DNA from: Dolichospermum compactum NIES-806
GTDB taxonomy: Bacteria > Cyanobacteriota > Cyanobacteriia > Cyanobacteriales > Nostocaceae
Assembly (NCBI RefSeq): GCF_002368115.1
Contig: NZ_AP018316.1
Span: forward strand, 1,230,785 to 1,294,784
Reading direction: 5' to 3'
Length of the DNA stretch: 64,000 nt
Part shown: positions 34,096 through 43,275 of the stretch, one piece after another
Layout of the letters: every line of letters starts with the position of its first letter
How positions within the stretch are numbered: the stretch's first letter is position 1
Translations under genes and position numbers: made by a program
The notes under the pieces: generated by a model
What the model saw: the letters and a program-made list of their open reading frames with translations, nothing else
The model's database searches: none
What the model was told of the DNA's origin: nothing

Positions 34096-35022
34096 TTATA
34101 CCTGTTTATTAAATTCAAATTTTACGCTGGTGAGTTTTTCCGATACAACCCAAAGTTTTTGAGCGATCGCTCGATCTTTGGATAACGGATTCGATTCCAC
34201 CTTGACTGGATAACCACCTATCTCCATAAACCCATTTGGACCGAAATATTCCGACCCTTTCAAACCTTCCTCAATTGCCGCTCGCAGAGTTGGTAATGCA
34301 CCCATCGTGATATCTTGAGCAAAGATACCATTGAGATATTTCATCACATCACCCGCCGTTCTCTGCAATTCAGTTGCAGTCCAACCCGGATGTGAAGCAT
34401 TTACAAGGGTGTTGATTCCCTGCTCTTTTAGTTTCCGGTCGAGTTCGTAGGTAAAATAAAGATTAGCAAGTTTGCTATCACCGTAAGCCGTCCATTGGGC
34501 ATAATTTCTCTTTTCCCAATTCAAATCATCGAAATCTAGTTTGCCAAAATTATGTGCGCCGCTGGAAACATTAACAATTCGTGAACCTTGCGTGCTAATC
34601 AAAAGTTTTAAAATTTGTCCCGTCAAAGCAAAATGTCCGAGATGATTAGTTCCAAATTGTAATTCAAAACCATCTGTAGTTTTTGAATACGGTGGAATCA
34701 TTACACCCGCATTATTAATCAATAAATCCAAACGTGAATAATTTTTCTGAAAGTTTTCCGCGAAATTTTTAACCGATGCTAAATTCGCCAAATCAAGTTC
34801 CATTACCCGAACATCAGCATCTTTATTCTGTTGAATAATTTTCGCCAACGCCTTATTTCCTTTCTCCAAATTACGAACCGCAATGATCACAGATGCTTGT
34901 TTATTAGCTAAAACCCGCGCCGTTTCATAACCGATACCGCTACTTGAACCTGTGACAATTACTATTCTGCCTTTTTGACTCAGAATATTTTCCGTGTTCC
35001 ATTTTTCGTTTTTCATCATCAT
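34096..35022 (-). CDS. Short-chain dehydrogenase/reductase (retinol-dehydrogenase-like)
   Basis: 308 aa. Rossmann TGSSSGIG cofactor site, NNAGVM, catalytic Ser in NVSSGAH and YGDSK (Tyr and Lys). The LDLANLASVK and HLGHFALTG pattern places it near the plant/animal retinol dehydrogenase-like SDRs, likely NADP-dependent. Substrate unknown. Alone, with its own terminator. Confidence 0.92.
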   Translation of the reverse strand: MMMKNEKWNTENILSQKGRIVIVTGSSSGIGYETARVLANKQASVIIAVRNLEKGNKALAKIIQQNKDADVRVMELDLANLASVKNFAENFQKNYSRLDLLINNAGVMIPPYSKTTDGFELQFGTNHLGHFALTGQILKLLISTQGSRIVNVSSGAHNFGKLDFDDLNWEKRNYAQWTAYGDSKLANLYFTYELDRKLKEQGINTLVNASHPGWTATELQRTAGDVMKYLNGIFAQDITMGALPTLRAAIEEGLKGSEYFGPNGFMEIGGYPVKVESNPLSKDRAIAQKLWVVSEKLTSVKFEFNKQV

Positions 35023-35310
35023 AAGATAGTTAAATTAACTAATTTACACAAATAAATACCACATTCAACTTAGTGAAAACATTTAATTTTTCAGCTTTGT
35101 TTAAGACAAGATTATCTACGTATAACATACTAGACTTATTTTAAACTCCTATGTACACCCCAAAATGTGAAAACAATCTTAATAATTTGTAATTACTTAT
35201 ATCCTTTCTTACTTCGCGTCTTTGCTCCTTTGTATCTTAGCGCGAAACTTACCTGAAAATGACTGTAATTGTAGTTGCTATAATCAAAACAAACTTAAAA
35301 ACACCCTGCC

Positions 35311-35889
35311 ATGATCGCCATTCCCCAACAACTGCCAAAAATGACCATTGAGGAATATTTCACCTGGGAACTTGACCAGGATATTCGCTATGAATACATC
35401 AACGGCGAAGTTTTTGCCATGACAGGTGGGACAGTTCCCCACAATGATATTGCTCTCAATCTTTACAGACCTCTATATTCTCATCTTCGTCCTAGAGGTT
35501 GTCGAGTCAATGTATCAGATGTGAAGGTGCAAGTTACCCCTAAAAGTCCATATTTTTATCCTGATCTTATCGTTAGTTGCCACCCTGATGACCTCAACGC
35601 CCGCAAATTTATCCAAAATCCTAAATTAATTGTGGAAGTTCTTGCTCCTGGTACAAGCAGTAAAGATAGAGGAGAAAAATTCAGATATTATTTAACAATG
35701 CCCAGTTTACAAGAATACATCTTGATTGATTCAGGAAAAATCTCCGTTGAACGTTACTGTCGAGGAGAAGGGAGAATGTGGCTTTATTATCCATACATGA
35801 CTGGAGACATCATCACCTTATCAAGTATTGAATTTGAATTTCCCATAGAAATGCTTTATGATGGTGTAGGATTGGAAATAGAAACATAA
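35311..35889 (+). CDS. Uma2-family protein
   Basis: 192 aa, full length. Core features: MTIEEYFTWELDQDIRYEYINGEVFAMTG, YPDLIVSC, KLIVEVLAPGTSSKDRGEKF and YLTMPSLQEYILID. PD-(D/E)XK-like nuclease fold; physiological role not known. Intact, unlike the copy at 24870. Confidence 0.9.
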   Translation: MIAIPQQLPKMTIEEYFTWELDQDIRYEYINGEVFAMTGGTVPHNDIALNLYRPLYSHLRPRGCRVNVSDVKVQVTPKSPYFYPDLIVSCHPDDLNARKFIQNPKLIVEVLAPGTSSKDRGEKFRYYLTMPSLQEYILIDSGKISVERYCRGEGRMWLYYPYMTGDIITLSSIEFEFPIEMLYDGVGLEIET

Positions 35890-35950
35890 AAATATATTTC
35901 CAAGATAAGTTTGATAAATGTCAGTTAAAATTTAATCCCTTATTAAAATT

Positions 35951-36529
35951 ATGGCCAAGCGGAAAAAAAGCAATCTTCAATGGATTAAAGAAACCCTGGA
36001 ATTAAGCCCGGATCATCATTGGGAAGGTCCTGATGATTATAAGATTTTTGTAGCTGGGAGAGGCGCGGTTCGCTTCAATGTTCCCCAAAATTGGGTGTTT
36101 GAACCACAAGAGAAATCTTTTAAGTTCATGGATAAAAAACCACCTGATGATGATTGTTGTTTAGAGGTATCTTACAATCATTTACCCCCCAATGACTGGA
36201 CACTGTTTCCCCTTAAACATACTTTGAAAAAAATCATGGAAGATGACAGCCGTGATGTTATTGAAAGGGGAGAGGTGATTACTGTTAAGCGACAAACAGC
36301 CCGGATTATGTGGTGTGAAATTAAATTTATTGACACTCAAGCTGAACCCAGGGAAGCTTTTTCTCGGACTTGTGTGGGTTTGGGTTCAAATATTCAATGT
36401 TTAATTACTTTTGATTATTGGGCAGATCAAGCAGAGCAATTAATCCCGATTTGGGATGAAGTGATGCGGAGTTTGACACTAGGATTATATATCAGAGATC
36501 CGAGAACTGGTTTAGCTTTTCCTGATTAA
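35951..36529 (+). CDS. Conserved cyanobacterial hypothetical protein
   Basis: 192 aa, soluble, basic N-terminus (MAKRKKSNLQWIKETLELSP). The middle (VRFNVPQNWVFEPQEKSFKF, SRTCVGLGSNIQCLITFDYW) resembles PsbP/DcrB-like folds seen in other small proteins, but I would not assign it. On the same strand between a Uma2 gene and a cyclophilin gene. Confidence 0.7.
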   Translation: MAKRKKSNLQWIKETLELSPDHHWEGPDDYKIFVAGRGAVRFNVPQNWVFEPQEKSFKFMDKKPPDDDCCLEVSYNHLPPNDWTLFPLKHTLKKIMEDDSRDVIERGEVITVKRQTARIMWCEIKFIDTQAEPREAFSRTCVGLGSNIQCLITFDYWADQAEQLIPIWDEVMRSLTLGLYIRDPRTGLAFPD

Positions 36530-36706
36530 AATGCCGAAAAAACAATCTCAGATTGAGTTTGTGCATGACGAATGGAGGTTGTTGGTTTGACAGTAGGTAA
36601 TGCGAATTTGGGTTAATTGTGGATTTTTGTTAAGATTATTTCCCAGATTTTGGGTAAACTGGAAGCGAGAAAGTAAACCATTACACAGATTCGTAATTCA
36701 ATATTC

Positions 36707-37222
36707 ATGGCAAATCCCACCGCAACTCTAGAAACTTCCCTTGGTACTATTACTCTTGAGCTATTTACCGATGTTATGCCCATAACGGCGGGAAATTTCA
36801 TCAAATTGGCTAAAAGTGGGTTTTATGATGGTCTGCATTTCCACCGTGTGATTAATAACTTCATGGTGCAGTTTGGTTGTCCTTACAGTAAAGATCCTAG
36901 CTCTCCGCGTGCGGGTACAGGCAATGGTCCTGATGGGTGCATTCAAGATGAGCATCCTGAAGACGGGAAACTTTCTAACGAACCAGGAACTCTCTCTATG
37001 GCTAATACGGGGAGACCTAATAGTGGTAGTTGCCAGTTTTTTATCAACACTGTCCACAATCACTATCTGGATTGGTTTACACCTGGTCAATCTAAACACC
37101 CTGTTTTCGGTCGAGTTACTGAAGGGATGGATGTATTGAAAGCCATTGAAACTACTCCCACCGGTGCAGGCGATCGCCCTAAAACTCCAGTTAAAATGAT
37201 CAAAGTAACTATCCACGAATAA
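36707..37222 (+). CDS. Peptidyl-prolyl cis-trans isomerase, cyclophilin type
   Basis: 171 aa. Cyclophilin core: FHRVINNFMVQFGCP with catalytic Arg, SMANTGRPNSGSCQFFI, FGRVTEGMDVLKAI. No signal peptide, so cytoplasmic. Catalyses proline isomerisation in protein folding. Own ATG after a 177-base gap. Confidence 0.95.
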   Translation: MANPTATLETSLGTITLELFTDVMPITAGNFIKLAKSGFYDGLHFHRVINNFMVQFGCPYSKDPSSPRAGTGNGPDGCIQDEHPEDGKLSNEPGTLSMANTGRPNSGSCQFFINTVHNHYLDWFTPGQSKHPVFGRVTEGMDVLKAIETTPTGAGDRPKTPVKMIKVTIHE

Positions 37223-37277
37223 AATCAAGGATTAGTGCGGAGGCTTCTCCGCACACCGCTATCTTTAAGCAAAATCC

Positions 37278-37418
37278 GGCGTTGCTGATTAAGAGTATGA
37301 TTTTATTATGCCTACGGCACGCTGCGCGAACACGCAGAGGCGCAGAGTCGCAGAGTCGCAGAGAGTAAGAGTTTCATTTTTTTGATTTTTCAATTTCATA
37401 CCTCAATTCAGCAACGCC
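37278..37418 (-). mobile_element. MITE with GGCGTTGCTGA ends (second copy)
   Basis: 141 bp; GGCGTTGCTGA at the left and TCAGCAACGCC at the right. It carries an extra TGCCTACGGCACGCTGCG block near 37309 (another dispersed repeat) and CGCAGAGTCGCAGAG direct repeats. Inverted relative to the 33436 copy. Confidence 0.85.
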
Positions 37419-37476
37419 CAAAATCCTATATTGCTCATGAAAGAACTCCACAGAAAAACTAATCATATCAAACAAA

Positions 37477-38052
37477 CTAACTTTGAGTTTCTTCTTCAGT
37501 AAAAATAGGAGGCCATAATTCAGAAACGGCTAATTCCCAACCGGGAAAAAGTTCTGGTAAAGTTAAAATATCGCCATTATTTAAAATAGTTGGTTCACCT
37601 TGATGACGATAAACAGTTACAGTTTCTTCATCAGGATCAATTAAAATTCCCATTACAGCACCTAATGTGATAAAGTTGAGAATTTTAGTAACTAAAGGTT
37701 TAATTCTATCACTTTGAGATTTAATTTCTACTACTAAATCAGGTACAAGTTCCCCAAAATAACGGGGACTTTGACGCAGACGTGCAGCCCGCACAAAAGA
37801 AACATCTGGTGCCGTGAGGTTGCTATCAGGTAAAATAAAACCCCCAGCAGAATCAAATACTCTTCCTAAACGACGAGGATTTACCCAAGCGAAGAGAAAA
37901 GCAATTAACCGACTACTAATTTCACTAGATACAATATCTGATGGACCCACAATAGAAATTCTCCCATTTGTTAATTCAACATCGTAATCTAAACCAGCTT
38001 CACTAAAAGCAGTTTGGACTTGTTCTACATCTTTAAGGGTCATGATTGGCAT
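37477..38052 (-). CDS. Uma2-family protein
   Basis: 191 aa. LPDSNLTAPDVSFVRAARL, DLVVEIKSQSDRIKPL and ILIDPDEETVTVYR mark the Uma2/PD-(D/E)XK fold. N-terminus DVEQVQTAFSEAGLDYDVEL is the version with a short leader. Intact. Confidence 0.9.
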   Translation of the reverse strand: MPIMTLKDVEQVQTAFSEAGLDYDVELTNGRISIVGPSDIVSSEISSRLIAFLFAWVNPRRLGRVFDSAGGFILPDSNLTAPDVSFVRAARLRQSPRYFGELVPDLVVEIKSQSDRIKPLVTKILNFITLGAVMGILIDPDEETVTVYRHQGEPTILNNGDILTLPELFPGWELAVSELWPPIFTEEETQS

Positions 38053-38118
38053 AAAATAATCCTCGTAATATACAAAATTGGGGTAATTAAAACAAACACA
38101 ATTTGATTTTATATTTCC

Positions 38119-38865
38119 TTAAATCCTATCTGGATCAATATTTAACTCTCTCAATTTTGCGGCTAACCTTTGAGATTTTTCATTTGATATTTTCGCTCTT
38201 TCTGCTTCCATTGCTGCTCTTGTTGCTTCCATCTCTGCGCTTTCTTCCGGTGTGGGAACTAAAACTCCTGATGATGTAAAATATCTTAATAAACCCTTAT
38301 AAATTCCTAAATATAACCCCAATTCTTCACTCCATAAATGTCCTTTTTCGTTAGGTTCTAAGGGTCGATATTTGCCACTAATTAAATTAAATCCTGCAAA
38401 TTCTAATGTATAAGGATCAAACCAAAAATAATCAGGTGTACGGAAAGTATCTTGATAAAGTAATTTTTTAGTTTCTCTATCAGTTTTAGCTGTAGTTGGT
38501 GAAAGAATTTCGACAATAACATGAGGATATTTGCCATTTTCTTCCCACACTACCCAACTTTTTCTAGTTTTTCGTTCTGTTCCTAAAACCACGAAAAAAT
38601 CTGGACCTCTAACATCTTCTGATTTCTTTTGATGCGGACTATAGTAAATACTCAAGTTTCCTACAGCATAAAAATCAGTTCTTTCCTTCCACAGCCATTC
38701 TAAACATTTTAAAAGGAGGATAATTTGACGTAAATGCAGTTCTGTTTCCACGGGAGGTTCATCACTATATAGGTCACTGGGTGGGAAAATGATATCTTCT
38801 GATATATCTTCTGATGTGTTAGTTTGTAATTCCAGTGCTTGAGTAATCATCATGTATGATACCAA
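38119..38865 (-). CDS. Uma2-family protein with a C-terminal coiled coil
   Basis: 248 aa. Uma2 core (RGPDFFVVLG, HVIVEILSPTTAKTDRE, YFWFDPYTLEF) followed by a highly charged helix EATRAAMEAERAKISNEKSQ and a short tail ELNIDPDRI. This extended architecture is common in cyanobacteria. Possibly co-transcribed with the 37477 gene, 66 bases downstream. Confidence 0.9.
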   Translation of the reverse strand: MVSYMMITQALELQTNTSEDISEDIIFPPSDLYSDEPPVETELHLRQIILLLKCLEWLWKERTDFYAVGNLSIYYSPHQKKSEDVRGPDFFVVLGTERKTRKSWVVWEENGKYPHVIVEILSPTTAKTDRETKKLLYQDTFRTPDYFWFDPYTLEFAGFNLISGKYRPLEPNEKGHLWSEELGLYLGIYKGLLRYFTSSGVLVPTPEESAEMEATRAAMEAERAKISNEKSQRLAAKLRELNIDPDRI

Positions 38866-39328
38866 GTAATTATTGGTTTATTGTAGCATTAATTGTCAAT
38901 TACTTTCACTGAATTATCGCAAATCTCTTAAACATTTGCCATAGCTTTTTGCCGTCATCCACGCGATCTAAAAATTGCTCGACCAAAAGGAACTTACCTT
39001 AAGGGACTCCCAATTAAAAAAATACCCAAAAATTTCTTGTAGTGCGGGACGAATTGCCCGCTAATCATCAAGGACGGGCAGGATGCCCAGCCCACGAAAT
39101 TGGGTAATTTATTTTTTGGTGTTCCCTAATATTATTATTTCTTGTAGTGCGGGCATCTTGCCCGCAAGAATTATACAAATTAAATGCACAACAGCTTAGA
39201 TCATTAGATAATAGCATAGATGATTACTTATGGTAACTATTCATAGTAACTATTGGACTGAGTTGGCACAAGGTTGTTAAATACTGTTGAGACGTTTTTT
39301 AACTTCCCCTTTGATATTTCCTGTTAGT
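38866..39328. other. Intergenic region with GC hairpins
   Basis: TTGTAGTGCGGGACGAATTGCCCGC, GGACGGGCAGGATGCCCAGCC and TTGTAGTGCGGGCATCTTGCCCGC form three related hairpins between 39035 and 39170. The rest is AT-rich and probably contains the promoter of the following gene. No gene recognised. Confidence 0.5.
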
Positions 39329-39961
39329 ATGCATACCAACCCCTTTAAACAATTACAAGCCAATCTTTCTGTAACCGCTGCTACTATAGCCTTGTTGGTT
39401 ACTGCGCCATCAATGGCTCATGGTCAAGTTAATAGTACCACCACTAAGCCGACCTCATCAAATTCTAAGACATCAGTAGTTAATATATCCATTACTGAGG
39501 CTGAAGTCCTGGCTGCTCAAAAAGCCTGGGGTGAAGCATTGGTTTCCATTAGTACCACCTATGATGAAAAGGGGATAGCCGCTGCTAGAACATTGGCTGA
39601 CAATATAATAGATAAAGCATACGCTTATCAATCGGGATTGGTGTTGTTCAAACCAACCTTGACAACTGGAGACCAGACCTTCCGCACGACACACAAAGGA
39701 GCTTTGTCTTATTTTGTGGGTGGTGATTCCTCTTTCCCTAAAGATACTGGTTTTGCTCTCAAAGGATGGCGAAAGGTGGAAATTCGCAACGCTGGTATTT
39801 TTATTGTTGGTAATACTGCTACCACTATGGGTAATGTTTCCATAACTGATAAAACAGGTAAAGTCACAACGGTAGATAAAACCTGGCAGTTTGTTAGAGG
39901 TGGTGATGGTAAATTGCGTATTATTCTACACCATTCTTCTCTGCCCTATAGTCCAAAATAA
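39329..39961 (+). CDS. Secreted protein of the SnoaL/NTF2-like type
   Basis: 210 aa from ATG 39329 (MHTNPFKQLQANLSVTAATI); the frame is open to 39287 but the shorter form gives a cleaner signal peptide, with likely cleavage after SMAHG. The mature part has EAEVLAAQKAWGEALVSIS, then FVRGGDGKLRIILHHSSLP, typical of small cone-shaped SnoaL-like domains. Probably periplasmic; function unknown. Confidence 0.7.
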   Translation: MHTNPFKQLQANLSVTAATIALLVTAPSMAHGQVNSTTTKPTSSNSKTSVVNISITEAEVLAAQKAWGEALVSISTTYDEKGIAAARTLADNIIDKAYAYQSGLVLFKPTLTTGDQTFRTTHKGALSYFVGGDSSFPKDTGFALKGWRKVEIRNAGIFIVGNTATTMGNVSITDKTGKVTTVDKTWQFVRGGDGKLRIILHHSSLPYSPK

Positions 39962-40389
39962 ACATGGAATAGATCCCCAACTTCTCTAAGAAGTAAGGTA
40001 TCTGAATAACTCTAATCGCATTAAAATAAGGTTGTTAATTTGACGGTAATTAATTGTCTGATAGTGTAGCGTGGCGCAAGCCATATCAGGATTTCGGCGT
40101 TGCTGATTAAGGGTATGAATTTTAGTCTCACGCAAAGGCGCAAAGACGTACTGAGGTTTGAGTTTTAAAGATTCAATTTGGGAATTTCATACCTCAATTC
40201 AGCAACGCCAAAAATCTATATTCGTGCAGTGTTATACTCAAAACGGCTAAAACTTGGACTTTTTTATAATACAAATAACAGTCTCAAAGCCTCTCCCTGT
40301 TGCGGGGAGAGGTTTGGATAGGGGTTGCATATTTAGTTAAACAATAAACCGTTTGCAGTGTTAACTCATCCAGAATACGATCAAGGAAA
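39962..40389. other. Intergenic region with a MITE and hairpins
   Basis: Holds the 40096-40209 MITE, a GTAGCGTGGCGCAAGCCAT repeat at about 40066-40084, a hairpin CCTCTCCC/GGGGAGAGG at 40290-40312 and the HigB remnant that runs into the orphan antitoxin copy. Confidence 0.6.
40096..40209 (-). mobile_element. MITE with GGCGTTGCTGA ends (third copy)
   Basis: 114 bp; ends GGCGTTGCTGA and TCAGCAACGCC. Interior TCTCACGCAAAGGCGCAAAGACG differs from the other copies, so the family shares ends more than centres. Confidence 0.85.
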
Positions 40390-40402
40390 ATGGAAAGAAT
40401 AA
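40355..40402 (+). pseudogene. HigB toxin C-terminal remnant, second copy
   Basis: AVLTHPEYDQGKWKE then TAA at 40400-40402, overlapping ATG 40402 of the antitoxin. Homologous to 32285-32340. The rest of the toxin gene is absent. Confidence 0.5.
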
Positions 40403-40505
40403 TGCAAAACTTAAACATCACTCAAACTATTACAGCTTGGTCATCCATTGCCGAAAATATTTTTGTTCCTCACACAGAAGAAAAATATGAACATCTAGTT
40501 AATAT

Positions 40506-41567
40506 CTAAGTACAGGACAAAAAATTGAGAGAGAGAAGAAAGTCGTCATATTTCAAATCTAAATCAGTAACAAGAGAACGCAGATAATCTAAACCGTAAC
40601 GAAAAACACTTTTAGCAAAACGTCCATGTTTCTTGATTTTGATAGGTTGGTGTTGATGCAACCATTCTCCAGTCTTGACAGCCCAACACATAGCTAATGA
40701 CAGTAAAGCTAAGAGCTTACTCAATCGGTTAGAATCAATAAAATGTGTAGATTCCAAGCAAAAACCACGAGTTTTAAACATACCGAACAAAGTTTCAATC
40801 CCCCAACGACGGCCATAGTCAGCAATTATGGTTTGGGGAGAAGTATCAGAAATCACGATTAATAACTTGCCATCATCAAGACGTAAACCAGCTACATAAA
40901 CTGAACGACCCCAGACCCAACGACGAGTAGATAAAACCTGAGATTCACCCGCAGCCAGATGAGCAAAAATGACGCTACCTGGAAGAGTCTTTTCTGTATC
41001 ACTAATTAAATCAGTGTGACGAATCCTGATTCGGAATGGAATATTTGGTTCAAGCAGTAAATAACTTAACCATTCTGCCCCCACGAATTCTCTGTCAGCA
41101 CTGATATAGTCAACTTGTGCATCTGGGAACAGTTGTCCAAATCGGTCAAGTAAATCCATTCGTTCATCCGTGTTGGAGTTACCTTTCTTCTCCAATATCT
41201 GCCAAACTAGGGGGTAAGCGACACCATTATGTACTACTCCCAACATGAGGATATTTAACCATATTTGACCAAAACGCCATTCAGTCCGGTCAATACTTAA
41301 CACCCAAGGCTGGGGAATGTTCATGATTTTTACAATCATTTTCGCTATGACTGCATAATCTATATCAAAATCTCGGAAAAATCTTTGCAACCGTTTGTAA
41401 TTGGATTCGTTTTTAGCACAGTTGCGAAAACCAGTTGCTAATTCTACCAAGTTCACTGTCTTTACTCTTAATAAAGATATTAAAAATAACGCTAAAAAGC
41501 TTAGACGCGCTCCATGCCATTCCAAATGTGGTTTTAGTGTGTCTCGTAATAGGTTAATCTGGTTCAT
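40506..41567 (-). CDS. IS4-family transposase
   Basis: 353 aa from MNQINLLRDTLKPHLEWHGA at 41567; the frame is open to 41627 but the extra codons come from the IS end. DDE residues: SIDRTEWRFG, ISADREFVG and YGRRWGIETLFGMFK (Y..R...E......K). Reading frame complete. Confidence 0.9.
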   Translation of the reverse strand: MNQINLLRDTLKPHLEWHGARLSFLALFLISLLRVKTVNLVELATGFRNCAKNESNYKRLQRFFRDFDIDYAVIAKMIVKIMNIPQPWVLSIDRTEWRFGQIWLNILMLGVVHNGVAYPLVWQILEKKGNSNTDERMDLLDRFGQLFPDAQVDYISADREFVGAEWLSYLLLEPNIPFRIRIRHTDLISDTEKTLPGSVIFAHLAAGESQVLSTRRWVWGRSVYVAGLRLDDGKLLIVISDTSPQTIIADYGRRWGIETLFGMFKTRGFCLESTHFIDSNRLSKLLALLSLAMCWAVKTGEWLHQHQPIKIKKHGRFAKSVFRYGLDYLRSLVTDLDLKYDDFLLSLNFLSCT

Positions 41568-41658
41568 AGGGGTTTCTTTGATTGTGTGGTAACTTTCTAT
41601 GAAACCCTTTCTCTGTTTCCTTTGCAAGCTTTTTCTCTATTTTTTGTCCTGTACAGAG
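40506..41658 (-). mobile_element. IS4-like insertion sequence in the antitoxin copy
   Basis: 1153 bp. Ends CTAAGTACAGGACAAAAAAT and (complement) CTCTGTACAGGACAAAAAAT, 18 of 20 identical. Flanked by the 9-bp duplication AGTTAATAT at 40497-40505 and 41659-41667. A 168-bp right-end fragment recurs at 62439. Confidence 0.9.
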
Positions 41659-41799
41659 AGTTAATATACTTGATACACTCATTGATCAAATTGGTGAAAA
41701 TGAAACCCATCATCTGGCATCTCTTATGGAAGTCATTGGTGTATTAATTGAAAATTATGAAAATGAACATATTCCTGAATTATTGTGAACTGTAAAAAT

Positions 41800-41830
41800 A
41801 TGCTAGAAAAACTCATTCTTTATAATTTTA
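41800..41830 (+). pseudogene. 5' stump of a second AAA ATPase gene
   Basis: ATGCTAGAAAAACTCATTC and on reads MLEKLILYNF, nearly the same as MLEKVILHNF at 30357, and is cut at 41830 by the IS701-like element. No further ATPase sequence follows the IS. Confidence 0.75.
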
Positions 41831-43076
41831 GGACTTACGCAACTGGCACAAGCGATGGTGCGGCTACGCTGCACCGAGCGCCTAAAGACTAAACCATTGA
41901 CATAGCAATATCTGGACGTTTTAGTTGTCCTATTAAATAATTAGAAAGCAAATTATGCTTAATTTGATAAATAGTTTGACCTGTGTTGTAAGCTAAGTTT
42001 TTTAGTCTTAGCCAAACCAACATAGCACAAGCTATATGATTTCTTTGAAGACGACCTTTGCGACACTGACATGATTCAATGCCAGTTAATTGTTTTATCT
42101 CCCTGTGAAACTCTTCTATTTTCCAACGGATTTTACACACCTGTTGTGTAACATCCATAGAACTTTGAGATATATCATTAGTTGCGATATAGTCCGTTCT
42201 ATCGGTAGAGATAGTAACCCGGAATAGCTTCACTTTTTTCTCGGAGGGGAATGCTTTTATCTTGATAATTTTACCACATTCTAACTCATCTTCACTCCAT
42301 GACAATGATTCAATATTTTTATATTTTTCTTTGCCAAAACTATCATCAACCAAACGATTAATCTTTAAAGGACAATAATAAACTTTATCTAGACTATCAA
42401 TATAAAGCATTAAATTGTTAACTGCATACCAAGTATCCATTAAAACTGTATCAAATGGCAGAACCTTTTGATATACAAGCCCTTGCAACATATTTTTCAC
42501 ATGGTCAACTTTACTTAAACCATCATTGTCAGGGTTAAAAATACGATAATCTATTACCCAAAATTTGAGAGTTTTAGGATTAACATATATACAATTGACT
42601 ATTCCAATTCCTTTGACGATGCCATGCTCATTTCCACTATATTGCCTTCGCACTATTTCAATCTTTTCTGAAAATCTTTTGTTTAAAACTGTGTCATCAA
42701 ATATAATATAAGCATTCTCGTCCCGGACAATTATATCTTTCACATTATCCCAAAGTAACCGAGGAGTCAATTTCTCATTTTTTAAATAATAATTAATTTT
42801 ATCGTGACTAATATTGTCTAAATGTTCTGCTAGATTAGTCATTGTGTAGTTGATTTGACTGCTAAGTAAATACTGGCAGTAATTAAGTTTAGTAAATTTC
42901 ATCGTTAATTAATTTCTTAATGCACCCTATCATCATTCTCTCATAAAATTAATACCCGTCATTTATTTAATCTATTACTATTAACAATTCTCAATCAGTC
43001 TGATTCAATAACATCTTCATTATTGCAGTACACATATACTAATAATTAGCGATCGCTGTGCCAGTTGCGTAAGTCC
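41831..43076 (-). mobile_element. IS701-like insertion sequence
   Basis: 1246 bp with perfect 20-bp terminal repeats GGACTTACGCAACTGGCACA. No direct repeat flanks it (TTAG on the left, CTGT on the right, if the ends are GACTTACGC), so neighbouring DNA was probably deleted or rearranged after insertion. Confidence 0.88.
41889..42902 (-). CDS. IS701-family transposase
   Basis: 337 aa. DDE-type with YIIFDDTVLNKRFSEK, VLMDTWYAVNNLML and CKIRWKIEEFHREIKQ, then CQCRKGRLQRNHIACAMLVW, the recognised IS701 C-terminal pattern. Complete frame. Confidence 0.9.
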   Translation of the reverse strand: MKFTKLNYCQYLLSSQINYTMTNLAEHLDNISHDKINYYLKNEKLTPRLLWDNVKDIIVRDENAYIIFDDTVLNKRFSEKIEIVRRQYSGNEHGIVKGIGIVNCIYVNPKTLKFWVIDYRIFNPDNDGLSKVDHVKNMLQGLVYQKVLPFDTVLMDTWYAVNNLMLYIDSLDKVYYCPLKINRLVDDSFGKEKYKNIESLSWSEDELECGKIIKIKAFPSEKKVKLFRVTISTDRTDYIATNDISQSSMDVTQQVCKIRWKIEEFHREIKQLTGIESCQCRKGRLQRNHIACAMLVWLRLKNLAYNTGQTIYQIKHNLLSNYLIGQLKRPDIAMSMV

Positions 43077-43275
43077 TGTTTAACTTCTCGATACATTAGT
43101 AATGCTCAAAACATTGGTAATTAGAAGTACGAAATACAGCAGGAGTCAGGAGTGAAAGCCACTTATAACAATTGTGGCTATTGTTATAACTTATCACAAC
43201 AAATAAATTCGTTTGATTCGTCTTTCCTTTAGGTTCTCAAAAGTTGCAAGTTCCATACTTATCATCGTGGTTTTT

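Larger units (their letters stand above)
40402..41788 (+). pseudogene. Second copy of the HigA-like antitoxin, split by an IS4-like element
   Basis: 40402-40505 plus 41668-41788 join in frame once the IS and one copy of AGTTAATAT are removed, giving the same 74 residues as 32328-32552 with few changes (MQNLNITQTITAWSSIAENI). Followed directly by the beginning of an ATPase gene. Confidence 0.85.

Noticed and set aside
36761..37228. 155-codon ORF antisense to the cyclophilin gene
   Set aside because: Shadow of a strongly conserved gene on the other strand.
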